Made by a program: the position numbers and the translations under genes. From assembly GCF_012911975.1 (NCBI RefSeq), contig NZ_SMDQ01000002.1, forward strand, positions 124,001 to 188,000: DNA of 64,000 nucleotides, read 5' to 3'. Origin of the DNA: Nodosilinea sp. P-1105. GTDB taxonomy: Bacteria; Cyanobacteriota; Cyanobacteriia; Phormidesmidales; Phormidesmidaceae. The notes under the pieces are model-generated. The model saw only the letters and a list, made by a program, of their open reading frames with translations, ran no database searches and had not been told where the DNA came from. Positions 34,918 through 45,021 of this stretch are shown here, piece by piece (position 1 is the stretch's first letter; every line of letters begins with the position of its first letter).

Positions 34918-35946
34918 CTAGTCGTCCGCAAAAATATATTTATATAGATCGTCAGGGTTGGGTTCGGGGCTCTCTTCGGCAAAGGTGAGGGCGTCATCAA
35001 TGTGGGTTTGGATGCGATCGCGAATAGCCTTGAGCTCCCCTTCATCAGCCAGGTTATGCTCCAGCAGGTAAGCCTCAAACCGCTTGATTGGATCCCGAGC
35101 CAGCCACTCTTCTTTTTCTGCCTTAGACCGCAGTTCATCCGGGTCGGCCAAGGAATGACCCCGGAATCGATAGGTTAAGCATTCCAGCAAGGTAGGGCCC
35201 TCCCCGGCCCGAGCCCGGGCAACCGCCTCCTGGGCCACCGAGCGTACCGCCATCACATCCATGCCGTCGACCTCTACCCCAGGCATGCCAAACACCGAGG
35301 CTTTTTTGTAAATTTCTGGCTGGGAGGTAGCCCGCTCATGGGCCATACCAATCGCCCATTTATTGTTCTCGACCACAAACAGGATCGGCAGCTTCCACAG
35401 GGCAGCCATATTCAGGCATTCAAAGAACTGACCGTTGTTGGTGGTGCCATCCCCAAAGAAACAGGCGGTTACCTGGTCAGCACCGGCATTCCCCAGGGCA
35501 TCTTTGCGGTAGCGGGACTGGAACGCCGCCCCCAGGGCTACCGGAATCCCCTCCCCGATGAAGGCAAACCCGCCTAGTAGGTTGTGCTCCTGGGAAAATA
35601 GGTGCATGGACCCACCCCGACCTCGACTACAGCCAGTTTCTTTGCCAAATAGCTCGGCCATGACGTTTTGGGCGGGCACCCCGGCACTGAGGGCATGGAC
35701 GTGGTCTCGATAGGTGCTACACACATAATCATCAGGGCGTAGGGACTTAATCACCCCTGTAGACACGGCCTCCTGACCGTTGTACAGGTGGACGAAGCCA
35801 AACATTTTGCCCCGGTAGTACATCTCGGCACATTTGTCTTCAAAAAAACGCCCCAAGATCATGTCTTCGTAAAGGGTTAAACCTGCTTCAGAAGAGAGCT
35901 GGGCGGGGGGAGTCTGGAATTGAGGTAATGTCCGTTCTTGAACCAT
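34918..35946 (-). CDS. pdhA: PdhA: pyruvate dehydrogenase E1 alpha subunit
   Basis: A 342-residue E1 alpha subunit. The N-terminus ([18 protein letters not shown]) resembles cyanobacterial PdhA. Motifs include [56 protein letters not shown], the thiamine diphosphate motif [20 protein letters not shown] (GDG-x25-NN pattern with downstream [10 protein letters not shown]), and [12 protein letters not shown] with the phosphorylation-loop-like region. I chose the ATG at 35944-35946 over an in-frame start at 36015, because it gives the family length. It lies upstream of pdhB on the same strand. Confidence 0.94.
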   Translation of the reverse strand: MVQERTLPQFQTPPAQLSSEAGLTLYEDMILGRFFEDKCAEMYYRGKMFGFVHLYNGQEAVSTGVIKSLRPDDYVCSTYRDHVHALSAGVPAQNVMAELFGKETGCSRGRGGSMHLFSQEHNLLGGFAFIGEGIPVALGAAFQSRYRKDALGNAGADQVTACFFGDGTTNNGQFFECLNMAALWKLPILFVVENNKWAIGMAHERATSQPEIYKKASVFGMPGVEVDGMDVMAVRSVAQEAVARARAGEGPTLLECLTYRFRGHSLADPDELRSKAEKEEWLARDPIKRFEAYLLEHNLADEGELKAIRDRIQTHIDDALTFAEESPEPNPDDLYKYIFADD

Positions 35947-36396
35947 GGATCTACTGAGTCCTACGCCGCGATGTCCAACACCTGAATATACCGAAAAGTA
36001 CCCCCCTCTGGGCAAGGGGAACTGAGAAGCTGTCCTCCATCATACCCAGCGGCTGAGCCAATCTGGAGGATGAAACATGTCCCTAGCCTCGACAATGATA
36101 CAAACTTCACCTTATAGTCTGGTTTTTTTGAGTAACGCGATACGCTGTAGATAATGTTTCTGACTATCGTTGACTGTGCGGGAGAGGGGTCAACCCGCGT
36201 TAGCCTTGCCCTCAGGGCATTTCCAGCTAGTTCTACGGTGAGCATAGGCCCTGGGGTACTATCTACAACCAGACTATAAACACCAAACCATAAAAAACTG
36301 GTAGGGAAGACGTTTATCCAGAAAACTATCTGGGCAGAATCTGTGGCAAAAAGGGTTTGTTACACAGCTTTTTGGATACCATTTCGGGTGAGTTGA
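35947..36396. other. pdhA/ARC6 divergent intergenic region, no gene seen
   Basis: About 450 bp. The divergent pair pdhA (minus) and the ARC6 homologue (plus) must have promoters here. I see a TTGACTGTGC-like box around 36170 and an AT-rich stretch near 36280-36300 (AACACCAAACCATAAAAAAC), but cannot assign promoters with confidence. No repeat family was recognised. Confidence 0.4.
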
Positions 36397-36423
36397 GTGA
36401 GTTCGCTGACGGGGACGGGATCT

Positions 36424-38856
36424 GTGCATATTCCATTAGACTATTACCGCATTCTGGGACTGCCTATTCAGGCCACGGCCGACCAACTTCAGCAGGCCCA
36501 TCGCGATCGCGCTCTGCAACTGCCCCGGCGCGAATTTTCTGATGTGGCGATCGAGGCCCGTAAGCACCTCATTGACGAAGCCTATGATGTGCTCTCTGAT
36601 GGCGATCGCCGTCAGACCTATGACAGTAAGTTTTTGGCCAATGCCTACAGTGCTGACCTGCCACCGGATCTGCTGACCGCCAACGGGAGCGAGGTGAGTG
36701 CTGATTTGGGAGAGGCGGCCCTGCGATCTCTAGCCACAGACTCCCCTGGCCCTGAAGCCCAAAGTTCTACCATCGAGATTGATCCCAGCCAATTTGTGGG
36801 GGCGCTAGTAATTTTATTAGAGTTGGGAGAATACGAACAGGTGATCCAGTTGGGTCGTCCTTTCCTGACCGGCAGCCTACCCCTGGAAACCGAAACGGCC
36901 CTGGGGGATCTCCAGGCGGTGCGTGGGGACGTGGTGCTTTCCCTAGCCTTGGCCTGCCTGGAACTGGGCCGCGAACAGTGGCAGCAACGCCACTATGAAA
37001 CCGCGGCCGAGTCTTTGGAAACCGGTAATGATTTGCTGGCCCAGGAGAACCGGCACCCCACCATTCGAGCCGAAATTCAAACCGAGCTGTACAAGCTGCG
37101 ACCCTATCGAATTCTGGAACTGCTGGCCCGCCCGCTGGACCAAACCCGAGAGCGGCGGCAGGGGCTGAAGCTGTTGAAGTCAATGTTAGAAGATCGGGGC
37201 GGCATCGAAGGCACCCAGGACGATTTGTCTGGCTTACCGATCGATGACTTTCTGCGGTTTATCCAGCAACTGCGAGACTATCTGACCGCAGCCGAGCAGC
37301 AAGAGCTGTTTGAACAAGAGGCCCGCCGCCCGTCGCCCGTGGCCACCTATTTGACGGTCTATGCCCTGCTGGCCAGGGGCTATGCTCGCCATCAGCCCGC
37401 CCTGGTGCGTCGGGCTAAGCAACTGCTGATGCGGCTGGGCAACCAACAGGACGTGCACCTGGAACAAGCGGTGTGTGCGCTGCTGCTGGGGCAAACTGAG
37501 GAAGCCAACCGAGCCTTAGAACTCAGCCAGGAATACGAGCCGCTGGCCTACATTCGAGAACATTCCCGCAACTCCCCCGATCTGCTGCCAGGGCTGTGCC
37601 TTTATGCCGAGCGCTGGCTCAAGGATGAGTTGTTTCCCCATTTCCGAGACTTCAAAAACCAAGAGGCCACGCTCAAAGCCTACTTTGCCGACGCCCAGGT
37701 GCAGGCTTACCTAGAGGCCATCCCCGTGACGACAGCGGCAGAAGCTGGGGTTCAGGCCTCCCAGGCCTCCCAGTTCCCTACCATTGAGGGCTCCTTACCC
37801 ATCGGTGCCCCAACCTTAGAATCGCCTCGGTCGACCATGGGCCGGGTTGGCGTACAGACTCCTCCCTCTGCCTTTGGGGCGGCGGGACCATCGAGTAATG
37901 GCAATGGGGCTTACATGCCGCCAAAACCAGCAACGGCCCGTCGCCATCCAACCTCCCCTACCGACCCTGGAGCCCCTACGGCCTCCCCTAAGCCGCCTAC
38001 GGCGAAGCCCCTTGCCGGGAAGGCAGGCCCGGCTCAATTAGACGTCGATTCGCCGAATTCAGCCGATTCCGTAGCAGAGCAGGTGGCCCAACTGTCCCCG
38101 GAAGGGCAGCTCACCCCAGCAACAGGGCGAGGGGAGCGAGGCCGCGATCGCCGCCGTCAATCGGCAAAACGGCGAAAAAACCCCTCCCCCGCCACTACCC
38201 TAGCCCCCGGGCAGGGGTTTCCCGCCGCTAGTTCTGGCTTGCCCCAACGGGGATCAGCCAATGCGCCTCACTGGGGCCGGTTGGCTCTAGTGGGCGTTGT
38301 TGGCCTCCTGGGATTGGGGTTTTTGGGCTTTGCGACGATGCGCACTGTGGGCTGGGTCACCAGTCGGCTGAGTGGTCCTAACTTACAAGGTCGCCCCTTA
38401 GACATTAGCTTGGCTCAGCCCGCCATTGAAATTCCCCCTGCGCCAGGCCCGGAGGATCAAATCGGGGTTAACGATATTGCGAGTCGCACCATTAACAATT
38501 GGTTAGAGGCTAAGCAGGCAGCCCTAGGCAGCGACTATCAGGCCGAGCGGTTAGAGGATATTCTGCTGGAGCCGCTCTTGACCCAGTGGCAGCGGCGAGC
38601 TACGGCAGCGGCCCAAGAAAACTGGCACTGGCAGTACGAACACGAGGTTGAGGTGGAGTCGGTGACCCCCGATGACCCCACTGCCGATCGCTTGCAGGTG
38701 GTGGCCGTGGTGTCGGAGACAGCCCAATTGTTTGAATACGATGTGGAAAATACCAGTGCTTCTTACGATGCGGTGCTGCGGATGCAGTACGACCTGGTAC
38801 GCCAGGACGGTAATTGGTACATCGAGGGGGCAACCCAGCTGGGGGATATGAGTTAA
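36424..38856 (+). CDS. ARC6/ZipN (Ftn2) cell division protein
   Basis: An approximately 810-residue division protein. Residues 1-65 are a J-domain-like module (IPLDYYRILGLPIQATADQL, with ARKHLIDEAYDVLSDGDRRQ) without the HPD motif, as in the ARC6 family. The middle (about 100-460) is helical. A Pro/Ser/Thr-rich segment (about 465-620) precedes one membrane helix near 630 (LALVGVVGLLGLGFLGF). The C-terminal IMS/DUF4101 domain contains NWLEAKQAALGSDYQAERLE and VRQDGNWYIEGATQL. ARC6/ZipN tethers FtsZ to the membrane. I prefer the GTG at 36424 (family start HIPLDYYRILG), with an in-frame GTG at 36397 as an alternative. Confidence 0.9.
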   Translation: MHIPLDYYRILGLPIQATADQLQQAHRDRALQLPRREFSDVAIEARKHLIDEAYDVLSDGDRRQTYDSKFLANAYSADLPPDLLTANGSEVSADLGEAALRSLATDSPGPEAQSSTIEIDPSQFVGALVILLELGEYEQVIQLGRPFLTGSLPLETETALGDLQAVRGDVVLSLALACLELGREQWQQRHYETAAESLETGNDLLAQENRHPTIRAEIQTELYKLRPYRILELLARPLDQTRERRQGLKLLKSMLEDRGGIEGTQDDLSGLPIDDFLRFIQQLRDYLTAAEQQELFEQEARRPSPVATYLTVYALLARGYARHQPALVRRAKQLLMRLGNQQDVHLEQAVCALLLGQTEEANRALELSQEYEPLAYIREHSRNSPDLLPGLCLYAERWLKDELFPHFRDFKNQEATLKAYFADAQVQAYLEAIPVTTAAEAGVQASQASQFPTIEGSLPIGAPTLESPRSTMGRVGVQTPPSAFGAAGPSSNGNGAYMPPKPATARRHPTSPTDPGAPTASPKPPTAKPLAGKAGPAQLDVDSPNSADSVAEQVAQLSPEGQLTPATGRGERGRDRRRQSAKRRKNPSPATTLAPGQGFPAASSGLPQRGSANAPHWGRLALVGVVGLLGLGFLGFATMRTVGWVTSRLSGPNLQGRPLDISLAQPAIEIPPAPGPEDQIGVNDIASRTINNWLEAKQAALGSDYQAERLEDILLEPLLTQWQRRATAAAQENWHWQYEHEVEVESVTPDDPTADRLQVVAVVSETAQLFEYDVENTSASYDAVLRMQYDLVRQDGNWYIEGATQLGDMS

Positions 38857-38952
38857 AGATGCCCATTAAATTATCCCCCCGGGGCAGTAGCGTCTCGGGA
38901 GGGGGATGCTGTGGGCTTTGGCCTCAGGGGATGATGGCCCTAGGCGTTGACA

Positions 38953-40599
38953 TTAGAACTGGTATCCCAAGGAAAAGTAGAATTGGACACCGGTTTGGCG
39001 ATCGCTGATTTCATTCAGCTGAATAATGGGCACTCCCACATCCAGGCGGGCGTCTAGGCCCGGTAGGGGGGTCGCCAGTAAGCCTACCCCGGCTCCCCAG
39101 AGGAAATTTTGCTGGGTGGGCTGGGTGGCCGCATCCTTAAACCACACAGCACCCATGTCCGTAAAGGGGGCCAGTTGCACGATCGCGGCTCCAGCGTCGT
39201 TACGACCTAGTACAATGCGGTCTTCGATGGATAGCCGGAAGCCATTATCCCCAGCTCGCACGTTTTGGCTGTAGCCCCGCACCGACTGGCCACCACCAAT
39301 CACAAACTGTTCGCTGCCCAGTAGCGAGTCTGAGCTGAGTTGTAAATCAGCCCTGACCAGCAATAGGTTATCGGGGCTCAGCACCTGGACCCGCTGCACC
39401 TGCCCCAGCCAACTGAAAAAGCGACCATCGGCCTGGGGAGAGGGGTTGATGGTGGCCCCCAACAGACCAGTGCCCAGGTTAAACTGCGATCGCGCCGCCC
39501 AGGCTCCAGATCCGTCCCGCCGCAGGTAGTCTTGACCAAACTGAAATACGCTAGTCGTGCTGGGGACGGTGAGGGTATCTAAAATCACGCTTTGGCCATC
39601 CCGATGGCGAAAGCCCACAGACAGAGCTAACTCCTCTCGGGGGGTGCGAATCAGCGGGTGCCGAAATTCCGTTTCATAGACCCAGGAGTTGCCCCTGGCC
39701 CCCAGGGCAAAGGCCGGGTTATCCCGCTCTGTGATGTTGAAATCTTCGTAGGAGACCCCCACCCTGACCGTACTGTCGTGGGGGCTAACCGGTACCTCAT
39801 AGCCCAAGTTGTAAGATTGCGCCCCGCCCGTAAAGGTGGTGCTTACCCCAGCGGTGAGCTTGTCTCCGGGGACCGCCAAGCCCCGATAGTTGAGGGTGGC
39901 GCCAATCCGTTCTGCCCCCACACTGCGCGGGGAGTAGTTATCCACGAAGACCCGCCCACTAAAGGGACTGGCTTCATCTAGCTGTACGGCCAGTACACTT
40001 TCGCCAGGGGCTTCTCCCCGTTGAAGTTCGGCGTCTATTTGCTCAAACAACCCACTCAGTTGCAGCAGTTGGAGCTGGTCCTCTAATTCAGGCTGACTGA
40101 GGGGATCGGTGCTGGCCAGATTCAGACGGCTGCTGACGTAATCCCGGTAGCGATCGCTGCCCTCCACCTCCACCTCAGCCAGTCGTCCCTCCAGCACTTC
40201 AAGGGTGACCTGACCATCGGTCAAAACCTGTTCAGGAATGCGTACCTGGGTGGTGATAAAGCCCGCTTCCAGGTAGCGCTGCTGGAGTTCGTTAGCTAGC
40301 CCCTGCAATTCCCCCAGGGTGACAGTACGCCCTTCAAAGGGGGCGACCCAGTCGGCTAACTCCTGGGGGCTAAAGACTGTACTGCCCACCACCTGAATGG
40401 TCGTGACCTCAAAGGTCGTGGTGTCGTCCTCAGGTAACGGCAAAGGCTCGACCTCAGGCGTTTCTATCTGGGGTGCTTCAGGCAAGGGCTCAGGAATTGG
40501 CAGCGGGTCGGGTTGCAAGTCTACCTGAGCCTGGGCGGCCCCCGCCAGGGTTAAAACAGCACTCAACGGCAAGGCAACAGCGAAAAAACGATAGGACAT
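38953..40599 (-). CDS. TpsB: two-partner secretion outer-membrane transporter (FhaC/ShlB-like)
   Basis: A 548-residue beta-barrel secretion pore. It has a signal peptide (RFFAVALPLSAVLTLAGAAQ), an acidic Pro-rich segment, two POTRA domains (about 65-220; QVVGSTVFSPQELADWV, VTLEVLEGRLAEVEV) and a 16-strand FhaC barrel (about 235-548) with the NYSPRSVGAERIGATLNYRG region and the conserved VRGYSQNV (VRGY) motif. C-terminal residues QFYFSLGYQF end in an aromatic, as is usual for barrels. It exports the adjacent haemagglutinin-like protein (41094-44138) across the outer membrane. ATG at 40597-40599. Confidence 0.92.
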   Translation of the reverse strand: MSYRFFAVALPLSAVLTLAGAAQAQVDLQPDPLPIPEPLPEAPQIETPEVEPLPLPEDDTTTFEVTTIQVVGSTVFSPQELADWVAPFEGRTVTLGELQGLANELQQRYLEAGFITTQVRIPEQVLTDGQVTLEVLEGRLAEVEVEGSDRYRDYVSSRLNLASTDPLSQPELEDQLQLLQLSGLFEQIDAELQRGEAPGESVLAVQLDEASPFSGRVFVDNYSPRSVGAERIGATLNYRGLAVPGDKLTAGVSTTFTGGAQSYNLGYEVPVSPHDSTVRVGVSYEDFNITERDNPAFALGARGNSWVYETEFRHPLIRTPREELALSVGFRHRDGQSVILDTLTVPSTTSVFQFGQDYLRRDGSGAWAARSQFNLGTGLLGATINPSPQADGRFFSWLGQVQRVQVLSPDNLLLVRADLQLSSDSLLGSEQFVIGGGQSVRGYSQNVRAGDNGFRLSIEDRIVLGRNDAGAAIVQLAPFTDMGAVWFKDAATQPTQQNFLWGAGVGLLATPLPGLDARLDVGVPIIQLNEISDRQTGVQFYFSLGYQF

Positions 40600-41093
40600 A
40601 ATTACCCCTCACAGGGAAAAAGTTGAAACATTGAAAATGGATCGAAGAAACTGGATCGAAATCGTGGTCCTGATCGACAGGTGATGGATCAATCCCCTGC
40701 CAGGTTTGGGGCCAGATATGAGATGACGGAAGACAGATCGTAGACTCCGGCTACAACCACCAGGGAGTGAACTCCCTGGCTCATAGCCAAAGTCTGCTAA
40801 AGCAGACTGGGGAACTTGGCTATCAATCCTCTTCAGAGGATTTTTGCTTTGAGCCTTGGACTTTTAGTCCTTGGCTCAGCGGCCCGTCTGAAGGATCGAT
40901 CGCTAATCTGCACTTGGCCTACTACAGGTTCACAGCTCGTAGAGTGGGCATTGCCCACCACTGAGAGGGACGTTTTCTAAACGTCACCTGCTACAAAACT
41001 CGGCCAACTAAACCAGATTCAAGTCCAGACCTGGAGTTCTGCCTGTGGGAAAACTCCAGATCCCGAGCTGGACTTGGTATATAGGTTCACAGG
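40600..41093. repeat. Intergenic palindromes between TpsB and TpsA genes
   Basis: The 494-bp gap has several nested hairpins: GTCTGCTAAAGCAGAC (about 40792), CCTCTTCAGAGG, and element B copy 2 (41012-41080), which has CAAGTCCAG/CTGGACTTG outer and CTGGAGTT/AACTCCAG inner pairs. They lie between a minus-strand gene end (TpsA) and a minus-strand gene start (TpsB), so could be terminators or mobile debris. No gene is visible. Confidence 0.55.
41012..41080. repeat. Palindromic element B, copy 2
   Basis: CCAGATTCAAGTCCAGACCT at the left and GAGCTGGACTTGGTAT at the right are inverted complements, with an inner CTGGAGTT/AACTCCAG stem. It matches 31332-31403. It lies just beyond the TpsA stop codon and could function as its terminator. 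Confidence 0.6.
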
Positions 41094-44000
41094 CTACTCG
41101 TCCGGACAGACCTCTGAATCAGCCCCCATAGCGCCTTCAACCCGGCAGCTTTCCTGCTCCTCCTCATCTTCCCCAGCATCTTCCTCATCCATGGAGGACT
41201 CTGGTGAAGCCTCTTGGCTATCAGCAGACTCGTCCTGATCATCCCCAGAGAAATCAGAGGAATTGTCTTCGGTATCGGCGGCAGAATCATCTTGCTCTTG
41301 CGTCGACAAATTCAGCTCTTGGGCCAGCTCCGGCTGGATGCTAAACCGCAAGCCCCCCGCCACCCGTTCAGCGGCGAATGCTGGCATGCGGGTCAGTGGC
41401 CATTCGGGAAATTCAGGGGTGTTTTCTGGTGCAGGGGGCTGAACTTCAGGGGGTTGAGGCGCAGGGGGCTCAGGTGCAGGGGGCTCAGGTGCAGGGGGCT
41501 GAGGCACAGGAGATGGGGCAGCCTCTGAAACGGTTTGAGCAACATCCTCGATGATGCTGGCAGGTGCTGCTGCATAGAACCAAGTTAGGGTACCAGAGGT
41601 TCCTTCCGCCAAATCCCCAAAGTTACTGTAGACCGCGTATGAACCATCTCCCCTTCGACTTGGCTGCACGGTAGTTGGGTCTAGCCTGGTTGCATTAGTA
41701 AATGTGCAACAATTAGCGTGAGTGGCTTGTGCTTCAGGATTGGTTGAGTAAAATAGCACAGACGCGCCTGAGTCATTAGTGGTTTCGTCAATCCTTAAAA
41801 CATTGCCTACCTCTCCAACTTGTGTGATTGGCACAAAACTACCGTTGACAAAGTTGCCAACTATTTTTGTAGGGCCATCTACAAACCCGACATAATCATC
41901 TCGGGTACCTACCCATAGCCCCAGGTTTTCCACGCCAGAAGATAAGGCTGTAGCTGTCGTGTCAACCCTTAGGAAGTAGTCATTAGGTTGAAGCGTATAT
42001 CGATTAGTAATGTTGACAGATTCTGTGCCAACTAGGACATTAACTGAACTTTCAACTACACCTGAACCTTGAGGCCCACCACCTGGACCAGCACCAACTC
42101 CTGGTAAATAACCAGCAATTTCAAGGAAGCTGCCAGGTTGGGACACAAAATTAGTTTGCGAGTTGATGAAGTCACTATTGCCATTCCACCGTTCACCCTC
42201 AGTACCAAGGCCCAGTTCGATATCTAAGGGATGACTGCCGAACGTTAGCTTATAAAAGCCATCACGTCCAGCGGTTAAATTGTCGTAATAAAAAGGCTGA
42301 GTTAGCTGCCCAAATTGATTGATTGACGACTGATTTGGCGCCATTTGGGCGCCTTGGTTTCTTGGTGCAAAACTAATGAAGCCATTATTCAGGACCAAAT
42401 CATTACTGGTTCCTTCGGAGCCCTGTTTCCAGCGAAAGCCAGAGGTTGCGACATTCGTTCCTGTGGGCAAAGGGATTCTTACACTCGTCCCTGGCGCAAC
42501 TGTATAAGAAGCACCTGACCCGTCAGGGGTCCCTTGCCCAAATTCAACCACCAAACCGCCACCAGCCGAGGCATCTAGATTGGCGTTGATTTGAATGTTG
42601 CGGTGGGCTGACAAAGTAAGCGTGTTCTGCCCCCAGGTAAGGGGAGCGTCTACAAAAATATCCCCGTCTTGGTCGCCCTCACTGCCTGTTTCTACGATCA
42701 CATTAGCGCTGGCAAGGGCATTTTCTAGGGTGCTAGCCTGCAAAATTGAATCATTTTGATTCGGCGTAAAGGTGCCACCACCAAATGTTATGCTCTCAGT
42801 GCCTGAGGCCACAATCCTAATATTGCGAGGATCTAGCAGTAGGGTTCCGGTTTTGCCGCCCTCTCCACCACGCAAGTCAACTTGTCCGGTGTAGTTGAGC
42901 ACTCCTCTGGCAGATACTTCGGCAAAGCCACCATCCCCAGCCAGAGCGCCCCCTCGGGCTAAAATCTGTCCAGCAAACGAGGTATAGTCATCAGCCCAAA
43001 CAATCACTCGGCCGCCGTTGCCGGTTTCCAGGGCGTTGACGGTAATCAGAGAGTTGCTATCAACTAGGGTGGTTTGGGCAGTGGGTAAATCCCCCTGACC
43101 CATGTAGTCACCACCAATGTAAACCTGGCCACCGCCATCGGTGCCATTGGCGGCGATCGCGGCTCCTTGTAAAGCGACCGATTGCCCCAGCACTTGCACC
43201 TGGCCTGCCTGGGTCCCTGAGACATTGACGCCCCCGGCCAGGGTGACGGCTCCGGGGACAGTTTGAATCGCAGATTGATTAGCGGTCAGCACGACGGTGC
43301 CATCCGCCAACGTTTGCACACGGGTTGCAGCTCCGCCCCATGCCCCCGCCAGCAAACTAGGTAAATCTAGGGCGGTCATGCCCGCTGTCAACTGTCCTAG
43401 GCTGTCGTTGGGCACAGCCAGGGCCATCACCAGGCCCTCCTGGGAAATGCGCAAAACGCCCTGGTCTGGTACAGCGGTGATGGAAATGTTGCCCCCTGGG
43501 GCATCAAGGGTGCCTGTGCTCACCACGGTGCTGCCCGCCAGGGTAATATTTTGCCCGCTGCCAACGGCTAAATCCGCTTCATTCAGCAAGACCCCCTCTT
43601 GCCCCAGGAAAATATAGCCCGTGGGGTTGCCGGTCAGAGCACTGTAGTCATGGCTGCCGGTGGCACTCAGGATCTCATCCCCAAAGGCCAGGCCGCTGGC
43701 GGTGCTGACTGAGAAAGACCCGGCCAGGTCCAGGCGGGCATTGCGTCCCAGCAACACCCCCGCCGGGTTCAAGATAAACAGGTTGGCGTTGTCGCCCCCA
43801 CTCACCTGCAACAAACCATTAATAATTGAAGCCTCGCCTCCAGAAACCCGGGCCAAAATATTAGAGATGTCAGGCCGGGCCAGAAAGTTGGCGATTTCAT
43901 TCGCATTCAGGCCAAACCGCTGGAAGCTGTGGAACAGGTTGGCGTCGATCTGGGTACCCCCGTTGATGGTGTACATCTGGGTCATGGCATCAAAGGACAC

Positions 44001-44138
44001 CTGGGTGCCGGTGCCATCATGGCTGGAGGTAATGGAGTCTTGGGCGATCGCGGGCAAGGCAACAACTAGGGCAGCGCCACCGCAAGTCAAAGCTACTAAA
44101 CAACTCTGCAAGAATCGCTTTTGAGAGTGATATGTCAT
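41094..44138 (-). CDS. TpsA: secreted haemagglutinin-like exoprotein of two-partner secretion
   Basis: A 1014-residue exported protein. Residues 1-36 are a signal peptide ending ALPAIAQD. The TPS domain (about 40-290) has YTINGGTQIDANLFHSFQRF, ANEIANFLARPDISNILARV, NANLFILNPAGVLLGRNARL and FSVSTASGLAFGDE, recognised by the POTRA domains of TpsB. A beta-helical repeat region follows. The centre (about 560-870) is different in base composition and has a lectin/propeptide-like look (VPITQVGEVGNVLRIDETT, TNATRLDPTTVQPSRRGDGS). The tail is Pro-rich (repeated PPAPEPPAPE), then acidic and Ser-rich, ending in a Cys pair (SCRVEG ... SEVCPDE). I prefer the ATG at 44136-44138, which begins the signal peptide, over an upstream in-frame start. 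Confidence 0.85.
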   Translation of the reverse strand: MTYHSQKRFLQSCLVALTCGGAALVVALPAIAQDSITSSHDGTGTQVSFDAMTQMYTINGGTQIDANLFHSFQRFGLNANEIANFLARPDISNILARVSGGEASIINGLLQVSGGDNANLFILNPAGVLLGRNARLDLAGSFSVSTASGLAFGDEILSATGSHDYSALTGNPTGYIFLGQEGVLLNEADLAVGSGQNITLAGSTVVSTGTLDAPGGNISITAVPDQGVLRISQEGLVMALAVPNDSLGQLTAGMTALDLPSLLAGAWGGAATRVQTLADGTVVLTANQSAIQTVPGAVTLAGGVNVSGTQAGQVQVLGQSVALQGAAIAANGTDGGGQVYIGGDYMGQGDLPTAQTTLVDSNSLITVNALETGNGGRVIVWADDYTSFAGQILARGGALAGDGGFAEVSARGVLNYTGQVDLRGGEGGKTGTLLLDPRNIRIVASGTESITFGGGTFTPNQNDSILQASTLENALASANVIVETGSEGDQDGDIFVDAPLTWGQNTLTLSAHRNIQINANLDASAGGGLVVEFGQGTPDGSGASYTVAPGTSVRIPLPTGTNVATSGFRWKQGSEGTSNDLVLNNGFISFAPRNQGAQMAPNQSSINQFGQLTQPFYYDNLTAGRDGFYKLTFGSHPLDIELGLGTEGERWNGNSDFINSQTNFVSQPGSFLEIAGYLPGVGAGPGGGPQGSGVVESSVNVLVGTESVNITNRYTLQPNDYFLRVDTTATALSSGVENLGLWVGTRDDYVGFVDGPTKIVGNFVNGSFVPITQVGEVGNVLRIDETTNDSGASVLFYSTNPEAQATHANCCTFTNATRLDPTTVQPSRRGDGSYAVYSNFGDLAEGTSGTLTWFYAAAPASIIEDVAQTVSEAAPSPVPQPPAPEPPAPEPPAPQPPEVQPPAPENTPEFPEWPLTRMPAFAAERVAGGLRFSIQPELAQELNLSTQEQDDSAADTEDNSSDFSGDDQDESADSQEASPESSMDEEDAGEDEEEQESCRVEGAMGADSEVCPDE

Positions 44139-44415
44139 AGTGCTGAAAAACGATCGCCCCTGCGATCGCGCTTTAGAATGTGAAGCGATAAGGTCATTGG
44201 TTAAACCCTGAGTTTTTGGGGCGAAAAAACTCGATGAGTTAGCTTTTGGCCTATCGGCGTTAGTATGCCCCCACAGACTGGGGCTTATCGTCGAATTTCG
44301 TGAATTTTGGTAACGCACGGCGGTTAGATTTGTCAGAAGGTTCGGCAATCCCTCCGGACAGGCAAGGTCAACCTGTGTTTTGATAGAATGCTGTTCGAAT
44401 CACCCAGAGAACTGA

Positions 44416-45021
44416 ATGCCAGTCAATAGCCCGCCAGTTCCCCAGCCCCCTCTAATGTTGGATGCGCTTGCCACCCCTGAGCTTGCCACCGACGAGTGCC
44501 CTCGCCGGGCTCGTACCCAACTTGATTTACTCTTGCTTGCGATCGAAGCCCTGGACCTGGGGGGCAGCGAAGCCATGCTGGCCGCCTGCCGAGAACTGGC
44601 CCTACATGGGCTGGTGCGAGGGCGTGTACATCTATGGCTGTTACGCAGTACCAATCCCATGCGTCGCTACAGCCAGCGACGACCGATGCCGTTGAACGAG
44701 GCCAAAGCCTTGGTGGTGATCATTGCTAACCTGGCTCGACGGCTGACAGTGGTGATCAGACAGTTGCTGTTAGGGTATCAACAGCTAACTGACAAGCAGC
44801 TTTCCCTAGATCATCATTTTCGGCTGGCAGACTATTTGACCCGCTTTCGCAGCCACTTTCGCGCTCGCATGAACCCCCGGCGGGCGGGGGTGATTGCCTA
44901 CAGCACTGATGAAAAGCTGAACGAGTTAGCAATTCAATTGTTGGAACAGTTGCTACTGTGCTCTGGGGTACTGGGTGCCGAAAGACTCTGGAGTAGCTTA
45001 TTTGATGGAGAGGTGTCATGA
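44416..45021 (+). CDS. DUF3038 family cyanobacterial protein
   Basis: A 201-residue protein whose core (RTQLDLLLLAIEALDLGGSE, AKALVVIIANLARRLTVVIR, LNELAIQLLEQLLLCSGVLG) matches DUF3038, known from cyanobacteria. It is mostly helical with no catalytic motif and no obvious signal peptide. It overlaps the DUF4335 gene by 4 bp (ATGA at 45018-45021), so both are translated from one message. DUF3038/DUF4335 is a conserved pairing in cyanobacteria, from memory. Function unknown. Confidence 0.8.
   Translation: MPVNSPPVPQPPLMLDALATPELATDECPRRARTQLDLLLLAIEALDLGGSEAMLAACRELALHGLVRGRVHLWLLRSTNPMRRYSQRRPMPLNEAKALVVIIANLARRLTVVIRQLLLGYQQLTDKQLSLDHHFRLADYLTRFRSHFRARMNPRRAGVIAYSTDEKLNELAIQLLEQLLLCSGVLGAERLWSSLFDGEVS

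Noticed and set aside
44385-44415. GTTCGAATCAC resembling a tRNA T-loop
   Set aside because: No flanking acceptor, D or anticodon stems could be found, so it is not a tRNA.
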